Shown in pieces: positions 1-6,017 of a stretch of 11,654 nucleotides of DNA. The notes beneath the pieces were generated by a model. It worked only from the letters and a program-made list of their open reading frames with translations. It did no database searches and was not told the DNA's origin. The DNA comes from an uncultured Fretibacterium sp. (GTDB taxonomy: Bacteria > Synergistota > Synergistia > Synergistales > Aminobacteriaceae): positions 1-11,654 of the forward strand of contig CALAUZ010000177.1 in assembly GCA_937892105.1 (NCBI GenBank), written 5' to 3'. How positions within the stretch are numbered: the stretch's first letter is position 1; the number at the start of each line of letters is the position of its first letter. The translations under genes and the position numbers were made by a program.

Positions 1-612
1 GTCGACCTCGTGCTCACTGATCCGCCATACGGAATCAACATCGTCAACCGCAAGACTGGGCAGCTGGGAAGCAAGGGCAGAACTTACGCACTAGTTTTAG
101 GCGACAATAACGGAGATATGTTCATGGAACATTACCGGCTGTTACGCAGAGTGTGCAATTACTACATTATCTGGGGAGGACAGAATTTCACTGATATTTT
201 GCCTCCTTCTTGCGGCTGGTTATTCTGGGACAAGTGCAAAAATGCCCCAACGCTCAGTTTTGGAGACGGCGAACTAGCTTGGACTAACATTAGCACCCGT
301 ATTCGCAAGTACACCTTCAAGCTCAATGGTAATGTCTCAGACGGTGATAAAACACTCAATGCCCGCGTTCACCCGACACAAAAGCCCGTAGAACTTCACG
401 TCCGCATACTTGAGGACTTCACTCAGCCCGGCAACGTCATCCTCGACTGCTTCGGAGGATCAGGAACTACCCTCATTGCCTGCGAGATTACCGGACGAAC
501 TTGTCTCATGATGGAGCTATCCCCCGAATACTGCGACATCATCATAAATAGATACCAAAAAGTAACAGAAGGGAGGTTAGATTTTGGCGGCAAAGCAGAA
601 AATGAAGGTTAA
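1..612 (+). CDS. DNA methyltransferase (N4/N6 amino type), 5' partial
   Basis: Transfers a methyl group from S-adenosylmethionine to an exocyclic amino group of adenine or cytosine in DNA. The frame is open to the window's first base (V-D-L before the GTG at 10), so the true start lies upstream. Visible motifs are the catalytic TDPPY at residues 6-10 of the fragment, HPTQKP at 124-129, and the SAM-binding DCFGGSGTT at 149-157. The catalytic motif precedes the SAM motif, which is the beta-class order. The stretch between them (about 15-120) would hold target recognition. Base specificity cannot be read off. The gene overlaps the portal start by 29 bases, so the two are translated together. In a phage this enzyme probably protects the genome from host restriction. 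A terminase gene would be expected further upstream but is outside the window. Confidence 0.9.
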   Translation, partial: VDLVLTDPPYGINIVNRKTGQLGSKGRTYALVLGDNNGDMFMEHYRLLRRVCNYYIIWGGQNFTDILPPSCGWLFWDKCKNAPTLSFGDGELAWTNISTRIRKYTFKLNGNVSDGDKTLNARVHPTQKPVELHVRILEDFTQPGNVILDCFGGSGTTLIACEITGRTCLMMELSPEYCDIIINRYQKVTEGRLDFGGKAENEG

Positions 613-1837
613 GGAAGCCAGCAGTTCAGTAGGATACGGATATTCGCAAATCATTACGGAACTATTGACGGCCTTAACGCGTCCAATAACGAACAGCGAC
701 GAGTTCCGAAGCTACTACAAGCAAATGCTCTCGAATGATGAAACGATTGGGACAGGTATAGAGTATTTGACAGGTCGGATCGTATCCAGAATTGGCACGT
801 ATAGCCACAAGGACGAGAAAATCAAGGAACTTGTTGACCGCTCTATAGAGAATATCAGAGGCACAATGATAGAGGCCCGGCGAGGCATTCTGCGTGATAG
901 CTTTGTGTATGGTTTTGGTGTCGGAGAGTTCACATTGAAGAATGACGGTGGGAAGTGGATATTATCCTCAATACAGATACTAGAGCCGACAAGTATTCAG
1001 TTCAAGATGGAGCAATTCGATGATAATTCGTACGGAGTAGGCGCAGTAGTTCAGCAGGCCGGGATGTCAGAGATTGAGATACCAGAGGGGAAATGCATAA
1101 TCAAGACGTATGGAGATAACACGACACCATATGGGCGAAGTCTTTTGCGGAGGTGCTATCGTTGGTGGTCGTTTAAGAATGCGATCCCGAAGCTGTGGGG
1201 AGTAGCGTTAGAGAGTTTTGGCACGCCGTTATTTCACGCATTGGCGGACGATAAGAAGACGCGTAAGGAGCTAGATACAGCCTTATCGAACCTAAATTCG
1301 CGTTCCCATGTAGTAACAGACACCAAGACGGAGATTCGGTCTATAGCGTCAACGAACGGGGGAATGAGCGGAGGATACATAGCGGCTCAGGAGCAGTGCG
1401 ACAAGATGATGTATCGTGCGATGTTTCTGCCTTCACTGCTGGGAAGCGGAGAGAATGGGGGTTCATATTCTCTAGGTCAGGTACATGCAGAGTTATTCAA
1501 TGCGACAGCAGCAGAGTTAGCAGAGGACTATATAGATACGGAGTTAGAACAGTTATGGAGACCGATAATTGAGTGGAATTTCGGAGAACAGGAAGATTAC
1601 GGCTCATTCATGGTGAATGACGAGACTCCGATGAGTGAGAAGCTAGCAATGAGTAGTATGCTGCTGAACTTGGCGCAGGCTGGAGTGATATTCCCAGACA
1701 GCGACCGAGAATGGATAAGAGAAACGTTAGGATTGCCGGAGATGGAGGAAGGAGCTGTGAGCCCTGAATGGCAGTTAGAAAACAGCTTGAACAGTCAAGA
1801 ATCGCGATCAGCCGAAAAGCAGGCCGCCGGAATGTGA
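584..1837 (+). CDS. Portal protein, Mu gp29-like (DUF935)
   Basis: Dodecameric portal at the capsid vertex through which DNA is packaged and ejected. The 417-residue product has the hallmarks of the Mu gp29/DUF935 family: the YGRSLLRRCYRWW and WGVALESFGTPL block at about 183-215 and SYSLGQVHAELF at about 294-305, followed by an acidic C-terminal part. Length is close to the family's usual size, slightly short. I chose the TTG at 584 because GGGAGG at 571-576 lies at good spacing; an in-frame ATG at 602 is the alternative but has no comparable site. It overlaps the methyltransferase end by 29 bases, and its TGA is followed at once by TAA. Codons favour A/G at third positions, unlike the tail genes. 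Family assignment is strong. Confidence 0.92.
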   Translation: MAAKQKMKVKEASSSVGYGYSQIITELLTALTRPITNSDEFRSYYKQMLSNDETIGTGIEYLTGRIVSRIGTYSHKDEKIKELVDRSIENIRGTMIEARRGILRDSFVYGFGVGEFTLKNDGGKWILSSIQILEPTSIQFKMEQFDDNSYGVGAVVQQAGMSEIEIPEGKCIIKTYGDNTTPYGRSLLRRCYRWWSFKNAIPKLWGVALESFGTPLFHALADDKKTRKELDTALSNLNSRSHVVTDTKTEIRSIASTNGGMSGGYIAAQEQCDKMMYRAMFLPSLLGSGENGGSYSLGQVHAELFNATAAELAEDYIDTELEQLWRPIIEWNFGEQEDYGSFMVNDETPMSEKLAMSSMLLNLAQAGVIFPDSDREWIRETLGLPEMEEGAVSPEWQLENSLNSQESRSAEKQAAGM

Positions 1838-2736
1838 TAACGAGGACAGCTCGGACGTGGTCAAGGCTATACAAGCAGTTAGTGCCGAAGCTGAAAGATA
1901 TAGCCCGTGAATGGATAGAGAATCTGATAAAGCAGGCAGTACAGGAAGCATCATTAGGATACATAGAGAATCCTCCTAAAATCCCTTCAGAGTTTACCCA
2001 AAGACTAAACAGAACATTACGTGAGGCTTATGCGCAAGGCTGTTGGCTAAATCATTTGTATGTTCTGGAACTGAAGGGCGCATATACAGGCCGTAGATAC
2101 AAAGGCAGGATAACACTTGCAGATACGCCTACAGATGACGAGCTGCGGGAGATTCTAGAACAGTTCATGAACTATGAGGAATTAGGCGAATGGGAGTCAG
2201 TTATACCGCAGGCAGCCATAGACTGGTTAGAAGATTATGTGCCTGAGCTAGCCGGGAATCTGAGAGATTCAGTGCTTGAAGTAGTTAGTGAAGTGATGAG
2301 TAATTCATTGCAGACAGGCTCAACATTGCAAGAGCGAATGAAGGCGTTACGAGAGAGCGCACCAGAATTGTCGAGAATGAGTGAATCCCGTATAGAGTCG
2401 ATAGCGCGGACGGAAATCACGAGGGCTGATACATTGGGACGGCTAAGCTCAATGAAGAGCAACGATGATGTGATAGGCGTGGAGTTCAGCGCAATAATGG
2501 ATGACCGGACGACGGAGATGTGCCAGTCAAGGCATGGATTGGTGATGAGGCTTGATGACCCGCGATTGGCAGAGAACACGCCTCCTCTGCACGTGAGATG
2601 TAGGAGTCTGCTCTTGTCCTGTACTGTTTATGAGTATCCAGATGGATTACTAACGAGCCATGAGTTTGATGAAGCACCAGCAGGGACGCAGAGGCCAGAG
2701 GATATACAGGAAGTTATGAAGATACTGGGGGCTTGA
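1768..2736 (+). CDS. Minor head protein, Mu F / SPP1 gp7-like
   Basis: Phage head morphogenesis protein of the MuF family, a minor capsid component that associates with the portal and may be ejected with DNA. The N-terminal two thirds are helical and charged. The C-terminal MuF domain carries ARTEITRAD (213-221), DDRTTEMCQSRHG (245-257) and PPLHVRCRS (272-280), the conserved R/D/C pattern of this domain. The start is uncertain. ATG 1768 overlaps the portal by 70 bases and has GGAAGGAG about 13 bases upstream. GTG 1834 would give the classic GTGA overlap with the portal stop and a product 22 residues shorter. No toxin domain is fused to the C terminus, but a peptidase gene follows immediately, overlapping or nearly touching. 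Identification is by motif and by position after the portal. Confidence 0.9.
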   Translation: MAVRKQLEQSRIAISRKAGRRNVITRTARTWSRLYKQLVPKLKDIAREWIENLIKQAVQEASLGYIENPPKIPSEFTQRLNRTLREAYAQGCWLNHLYVLELKGAYTGRRYKGRITLADTPTDDELREILEQFMNYEELGEWESVIPQAAIDWLEDYVPELAGNLRDSVLEVVSEVMSNSLQTGSTLQERMKALRESAPELSRMSESRIESIARTEITRADTLGRLSSMKSNDDVIGVEFSAIMDDRTTEMCQSRHGLVMRLDDPRLAENTPPLHVRCRSLLLSCTVYEYPDGLLTSHEFDEAPAGTQRPEDIQEVMKILGA

Positions 2737-2738
2737 TT

Positions 2739-3491
2739 ATGCCTAAAGGACACAGCGGGATAAAGAGGAGTTCTAAGTTAATTAGTTCCCAAACGCAGAT
2801 TTCAGCTAAAACAGCAGTGAGTATACCTATAGCGAAGACAATAGCCGAAGCGAATCAGATAGCTGTGGATTTAGGACTTACAATCTATGCAGACTTCACA
2901 GGTCTTGATTTGAGTGTGGCGAATGAGATGATACAAGAATTAGCTGAAACGAAAGAAATAATACCGAATTTTGGTTCTCTGCAAGCGTATGGTGGACATG
3001 CAGCAGTACAGACACATATAGATGGGAAATTTTATAAGGCCGATGCTGCTGGGTTATGTTATGGAGGAGAAGCGATAAGTTTAAATCATTTCAGGTACTC
3101 TAGCTCAGAGATACAACAAACGATAAAGAAGGAAAAATTGTTAGAAGAAATTGGCTTTCATCCAGTAGGAACTGGCAGTGTAAGAGGAGTAATCTCACAT
3201 GAGATAGGACATGCGATAGATTTTAGGGTCAAAGCATATCAAGATCCAAGTATACAGGCATTATTTAAGCGTTATTCTGATGGCACTATGTCAACAGAAA
3301 CTATACCCATTTATGTTGGCAAAACTGTTCCAACGAAGATGATACAAGCGTTGAGTGCTTATGCGAATTTTGATATTCAAGAGTTTATAGCAGAAGCATG
3401 GACTGAATATCGGAACAACCCCTCTCCGCGTCCTGTTGCAAAGCAAGTTGGAGATAGAAGATTAGAATTAGCGAAAGGGATGATCTCATAA
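2739..3491 (+). CDS. Zincin-like metallopeptidase beside the MuF gene
   Basis: Predicted zinc-dependent peptidase. The active-site HEIGH lies at residues 154-158 (H154 and H158 as zinc ligands, E155 as the general base). A downstream EFIAEAWTEY segment at 215-224 offers a third glutamate ligand (E219 most likely), a gluzincin-type arrangement seen in phage-linked peptidases. The N-terminal 35 residues are basic and Ser/Thr/Lys-rich; there is no signal peptide or membrane segment. I chose ATG 2739 (GGGGG at 2727-2731, 7 bases away) over TTG 2733. It starts 2 bases after the minor head stop, and its own stop overlaps the next start by one base. Peptidase or toxin domains are known to be fused to, or encoded beside, MuF proteins; here it is a separate gene. 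The substrate is unknown: possible roles are head maturation or an ejected effector. Confidence 0.75.
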   Translation: MPKGHSGIKRSSKLISSQTQISAKTAVSIPIAKTIAEANQIAVDLGLTIYADFTGLDLSVANEMIQELAETKEIIPNFGSLQAYGGHAAVQTHIDGKFYKADAAGLCYGGEAISLNHFRYSSSEIQQTIKKEKLLEEIGFHPVGTGSVRGVISHEIGHAIDFRVKAYQDPSIQALFKRYSDGTMSTETIPIYVGKTVPTKMIQALSAYANFDIQEFIAEAWTEYRNNPSPRPVAKQVGDRRLELAKGMIS

Positions 3492-3862
3492 TGTCAAGAG
3501 GTCCGTTATGGTGTGAATTGTGCGCTAGGTTGAAGGATAGCGAACTGAATGAAGATATGACAGAACGCACATATTTCTGTGAAGCCTATCCGAAGGGGAT
3601 ACCTGAAGCAGTATTTTATTCTGGACATATGTATCCAAAGCCCGGCGATAAGGGACTGAGGTTTAAGCCTATAAATGATGGTGTTATGAAGCAGTTTAGC
3701 TACTTGAATCACTCACAGGAAGAAGAGGATGCAGCTTATCGCGGGTATCAGGAGTACTACGAAGAAGTGAACATGTCAGACTTTGAGTTTGCGGAGAAGA
3801 TGAAGCGCGAACATGGCGATGATTGGTACTTGTATCAAAAACCCGTACGTATCCTCTTTTAG
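3491..3862 (+). CDS. Small Cys-containing phage protein of unknown function
   Basis: A 123-residue protein beginning one base inside the peptidase stop (TAATG), hence translationally coupled to it. Near the N terminus it has CELC (8-11), a third Cys at about 30 followed by EAYPKGIPE, and then a YPKPGDKGLRFKP segment; the second half is acidic and rich in Tyr and Glu. The spaced cysteines suggest a small metal site. The pattern 'C..C, C.AYP.GIP, P..GD.G..F.P' resembles a small uncharacterised family I associate with phage head regions, but I cannot name a function. Its pairing with the peptidase makes a partner, inhibitor or adaptor role possible, which is inference only. It ends in TAG, and the same frame then stays open to the next gene's ATG. 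Confidence 0.7.
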   Translation: MSRGPLWCELCARLKDSELNEDMTERTYFCEAYPKGIPEAVFYSGHMYPKPGDKGLRFKPINDGVMKQFSYLNHSQEEEDAAYRGYQEYYEEVNMSDFEFAEKMKREHGDDWYLYQKPVRILF

Positions 3863-3867
3863 TTAAT

Positions 3868-3891
3868 AACATGCCGGATTAGCTCAAGAGG
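3868..3891 (+). repeat. Direct repeat copy 1 (tRNA-like 5' end)
   Basis: This 24-base stretch matches 4251-4274 at 21 of 24 positions (common core CGGA, TAGCTCA, GAGG). Each copy lies within a few bases after the stop codon of the preceding gene and forms the acceptor/D-arm part of a tRNA-like fold. The two copies bracket the cystatin-like gene. Confidence 0.75.
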
Positions 3892-3945
3892 CAGAGCGTT
3901 TGACATTAAGCCAAAAGATAGGGTTCGAGGCCTATATTCGGAGCA
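3873..3945 (+). ncRNA. tRNA-like element or degenerate tRNA
   Basis: A 73-base stretch folds roughly as a tRNA. The acceptor CCGGAT (3874-3879) pairs with ATTCGG (3936-3941). The D arm is GCTC, an 8-base loop containing GG, then GAGC. The T arm is ATAGG/CCTAT with GTTCGAGG between, containing the TTCGA core. The anticodon region is poor: TTTGA/CCAAA has one mismatch, the loop is CATTAAG and lacks U33, and the variable region is very short. No CCA is encoded. It could be a decayed phage tRNA, a divergent tRNA, or a tRNA mimic acting as a processing signal between genes. It sits between the Cys-protein stop and the ribosome binding site of the cystatin-like gene. The central loop triplet TTA would correspond to a stop-reading anticodon, but the fold is too irregular to claim that. 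Confidence 0.4.
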
Positions 3946-3970
3946 AAAAGACATTAAGGAGGAAAGAATC

Positions 3971-4252
3971 ATGAGTAAACTAGGTTCATGGGACATAAGC
4001 GAAATGAAGCACGTGAACTTACCGCAGAAGGCGCAGAGTGCATTTACAGCGGTAACTGGAGAGTTAGTTGGAGCGGATTATGAGCCAGTACTTTATGTAG
4101 GAAGTCAGGTAGTGAACGGAACGAATTACTGTATTCTAGCGATACAGACGCTAATGACGGCGAGGTCAGAGAAGCGGCTAGTGAAGATGATAATCAACGT
4201 AGCCCTAGACGGGACGGCCTCATTAGTCTCAGTGAGTGGAATTGCGCTCTAA
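3971..4252 (+). CDS. Cystatin-like small protein
   Basis: A 93-residue protein without signal peptide or membrane segment. Its centre reads GSQVVNGTNYC: the QxVxG element followed by T-N-Y is the signature first inhibitory hairpin of cystatins, cysteine-peptidase inhibitors with a helix-wrapped beta sheet. A glycine in the N-terminal part (GELVGADY) also fits the cystatin layout. I recall bacterial small proteins with QVVAGTNYC in this context, but their function is not established. The start is clear: AAGGAGG at 3956-3962, 8 bases before ATG. It lies between two tRNA-like elements, directly after the peptidase/Cys-protein pair. Real cystatins act on cysteine peptidases, so direct inhibition of the neighbouring zincin is not implied. 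The fold call is moderate, the inhibitory role a guess. Confidence 0.65.
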   Translation: MSKLGSWDISEMKHVNLPQKAQSAFTAVTGELVGADYEPVLYVGSQVVNGTNYCILAIQTLMTARSEKRLVKMIINVALDGTASLVSVSGIAL

Positions 4253-4274
4253 CATGTCGGAGTAGCTCACGAGG
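4251..4274 (+). repeat. Direct repeat copy 2 (tRNA-like 5' end)
   Basis: Partner of 3868-3891, with three mismatches over 24 bases. It begins within the TAA of the cystatin-like gene, so that gene is flanked on both sides by the repeat. Confidence 0.75.
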
Positions 4275-4304
4275 AGCGCGACTGGTGCGAGTCCAGTATC
4301 CGGC
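4256..4304 (+). ncRNA. tRNA-like element lacking an anticodon arm
   Basis: 49 bases that fold as a tRNA minus the anticodon arm. GTCGGAG (4256-4262) pairs with ATCCGGC (4298-4304), six of seven pairs counting one G-U. The D-type stem is GCTC/GAGC (4265-4268 and 4274-4277). The T-type arm is ACTGG/CCAGT, a perfect 5 bp closing the 7-base loop TGCGAGT, which resembles TTCRANT. No CCA follows. It cannot decode. It may be a tRNA remnant left by deletion, or a minimal tRNA mimic recognised by RNase P/Z or other tRNA-binding proteins. Its 5' end is a near copy of the element before the cystatin-like gene. Confidence 0.4.
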
Positions 4305-4343
4305 TTAAGATAAGGGCACGAAACGTAATCGCGAATACGAATG

Positions 4344-4374
4344 ACACAGGGTATCTATCCGCCCTGTGTTTTTT
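4344..4374 (+). terminator. Rho-independent terminator hairpin
   Basis: ACACAGGG (4344-4351) pairs perfectly with CCCTGTGT (4362-4369) around a 10-base loop, followed by an unbroken T run to 4374. It lies inside the late operon, after the second tRNA-like element and directly before the ParB-like remnant. An outer stem is also possible: GGCACGAAA (4315-4323) with TTTTGTGCC (4371-4379), which would pair away the T run and could weaken termination. Downstream capsid genes must be transcribed through it or from another promoter. Confidence 0.75.
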
Positions 4375-5003
4375 GTGCCTCCGATAGAGTATGACGAGGC
4401 TGGAAATGTCCTTGACGGCTACCACAGGTTGAAGATTTGTGAGGAGCTAGGTATCAAGGACTATCCGCGAGTGATTCGAGCGTGAATGAGTGATGCTGAG
4501 AAGCAGACACATGCGCGTAAGCTGAATATGGCACGAAGACACTTGACACATGAGCAGAAACGTGTGCTGATTCATGAGCAACTCAAAGCTACGTCCGAAC
4601 AGTCAGACAGCCAGATAGCGCAAGCACTTGGAGTTCATCAATCAACAGTTGGGAATCAGCGTAGAGAATTAGAGCGAGCAGGTGAGGTGTCTAAATTAGA
4701 CATGTCAACCGGAGCAGACGGCAAGACATATCCGCGTATTCGCAAGCCTGTATCAGTGTGCAATCCGACGAAGCGAGAGGAACGCGCCATGAAGAAGCCT
4801 GAAGTCGTGGAACGTATGCAGGAGGACGGTGTAAGTCCGTTAGTAGCGTCAATGAAGGTACTTAGTGAAGCTAAAGCCGAGCGCAAATACTATGAACTCA
4901 GCGCAGATATGCCGTAAGACATGTGCAAGCTATTTTGCGCGGACATTAGAGTGTTGACTTCCTAATCACAGACCCCCCATATCCTAGAGAGTACCTACCG
5001 TAA
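4375..5003 (+). pseudogene. ParB-domain / DNA methylase fusion gene remnant
   Basis: Reading from 4375 gives VPPIEYDEAG, NVLDGYHRLKICEELGIKDY and PRVIRA, the middle of a ParB/sulfiredoxin-like domain with its DG(H/Y)HR motif. It is then cut by TGA at 4483-4485. The same frame resumes at ATG 4486 with MSDAEKQTHARKLNMARRHL and a helix-turn-helix (SDSQIAQALGVHQSTVG) and runs to TAA at 4915-4917. It continues as DMCKLFCADIR, then shifts frame to VDFLITDPPYPREYLP (4953-5000), the catalytic motif of an amino-methyltransferase, and ends at TAA 5001. The N-terminal start of the ParB domain and everything after the DPPY motif are missing. Full-length relatives join these parts without stops. The 4486-4917 piece alone could still make a 143-residue HTH protein, but its start has no clear ribosome binding site. 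Confidence 0.8.
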
Positions 5004-5029
5004 TTTATCGAGAAAATGAAGGTTGAAAT

Positions 5030-6004
5030 ATGAGTGGAATCAAAACAGTACTAGTAGAAGGCGGGCCTCCCGTTGCTCTTGGTGAACAGGATACTCGCTT
5101 TATTTATAACCTTTTGCCAGTCGGAGAGTTCTACGACAAACGTTACGGCAGAGTTTCTATAACACCGGCAAAGGTTCAGGAAATGGCAGATAACTTCGGC
5201 AAATGTACAGCGTATGACGTTCCTGTTAAGTTAGGACATTCCGACGGAGCAAAATCTCCAGGCAAGATAATCGGAGTTCAGGCTAAGTCTGATGGCTTAG
5301 AGGTTACTATGCTTGTTGATGCTGAGACTGCACAGGCCATTAATGACAAGCAGTATCGCTACATGTCAGCGGAATACGATGAAGACTATCACGACAAGAA
5401 GACCGGCGAGAAGGTAGGTGCTGTGCTATTGGGTGCAGCTCTGGTGAATCAGCCCGCACATCCCTATGTTGCACCTTTGAAACTGGCTGATGATGTTATT
5501 CCGGAAAACAAACCAGAAAGGAACGATGAAGATATGACTGAACTTGAAGATTTACGCCTTCAGTTGAGCGACATGAAGGCTCAGAAGGCAAAGGCAGACG
5601 CGGAAATGAAGACACTCCGTGAACAGTCGGAAGATACAGCCAAGAAACTGGCAGACATTGAAGCACAGAATAAATCTCTGCTGGAGGAACGTGAACGCGC
5701 CGAGAATGCCCGCAACGAAGCTGAAGTGAAGGCTTTATGCGATAAATGGATCAGTAAGGGTATTCCGCCTGTAACTGTGGAGAAAGTGAGGCCGGTTTTG
5801 CTTGCGAAACAAAGCAGGACTATCAAACTGAGTGATGACGCAAAGGACTATATACCTACACAGAAATTCTTTGATGAGCTGTTTGAAGGTATGCCTAAAA
5901 TGCCTATGACTCAGCTCGGTAATTCTGAAGCTCCGAGTGTTGAGCTTTCGGATGTTGAGAAGGCCATAGAACGCGGCAAAGCCATAGCTGCAAGTGTAAT
6001 TTAA
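5030..6004 (+). CDS. Head maturation protease-scaffold, Mu gpI-like
   Basis: Self-assembling prohead protease with a scaffolding tail, needed for capsid assembly and cleaved during maturation. Residues 1-150 are the Mu I-type protease domain: VPVKLGHSDGA with candidate catalytic His70, then YRYMSAEYDE with candidate Ser113, and GAALVNQPAHP closing the fold. Residues about 165-235 are a long charged coiled coil, the scaffold part. The C-terminal 80 residues contain the usual region needed for capsid interaction. An in-frame ATG at 5534, preceded by AAAGGA at 5517-5522, could produce the scaffold separately, as Mu makes its Z protein from within gene I. The start at 5030 has only a weak GAAGG upstream and lies 26 bases after the last remnant stop. 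Its TAA lies inside the strong ribosome binding site of the next gene. Confidence 0.88.
   Translation: MSGIKTVLVEGGPPVALGEQDTRFIYNLLPVGEFYDKRYGRVSITPAKVQEMADNFGKCTAYDVPVKLGHSDGAKSPGKIIGVQAKSDGLEVTMLVDAETAQAINDKQYRYMSAEYDEDYHDKKTGEKVGAVLLGAALVNQPAHPYVAPLKLADDVIPENKPERNDEDMTELEDLRLQLSDMKAQKAKADAEMKTLREQSEDTAKKLADIEAQNKSLLEERERAENARNEAEVKALCDKWISKGIPPVTVEKVRPVLLAKQSRTIKLSDDAKDYIPTQKFFDELFEGMPKMPMTQLGNSEAPSVELSDVEKAIERGKAIAASVI
5534..6004 (+). CDS. Possible internal-start scaffold product of the protease gene
   Basis: ATG at 5534 is in frame with the protease gene and begins MTELEDLRLQLSDMKAQ, exactly where the coiled-coil scaffold starts. AAAGGA lies 11 bases upstream, a little far. In phage Mu the scaffold Z is translated from within gene I, so a separate scaffold of about 156 residues is plausible here. 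This is inferred from position and family precedent. Confidence 0.45.
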   Translation: MTELEDLRLQLSDMKAQKAKADAEMKTLREQSEDTAKKLADIEAQNKSLLEERERAENARNEAEVKALCDKWISKGIPPVTVEKVRPVLLAKQSRTIKLSDDAKDYIPTQKFFDELFEGMPKMPMTQLGNSEAPSVELSDVEKAIERGKAIAASVI

Positions 6005-6012
6005 GGAGGTGA
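6003..6012 (+). promoter_or_regulatory. Extended ribosome binding site of the decoration gene
   Basis: AAGGAGGTGA is a full ten-base match to the 16S anti-Shine-Dalgarno sequence, 5 bases before ATG 6018 and overlapping the protease stop. It is the strongest such site in the window and fits a protein needed in hundreds of copies per particle. Confidence 0.8.
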
Positions 6013-6017
6013 TTTGA

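Noticed and set aside
3873..3945. Functional tRNA with a defined amino acid
   Set aside because: The anticodon arm has a mismatch and no U33, and the variable region is too short, so no identity can be assigned.
3491..4252. Cys protein and cystatin-like gene fused by reading through TAG 3860
   Set aside because: The frame is indeed open between them, but the second gene has a strong ribosome binding site at ideal spacing and the intervening translation is not protein-like.
4483..4917. TGA as a sense codon (Gly or Trp code) in the ParB-like gene
   Set aside because: The same gene also contains TAA stops and a frameshift, and TGA ends the portal and minor head genes cleanly, so decay explains it better.
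4954..4985. TTGACT as a promoter -35 box before the protease gene
   Set aside because: No convincing -10 at 16-18 bases, and the TTGACT falls within the preserved methylase coding remnant.
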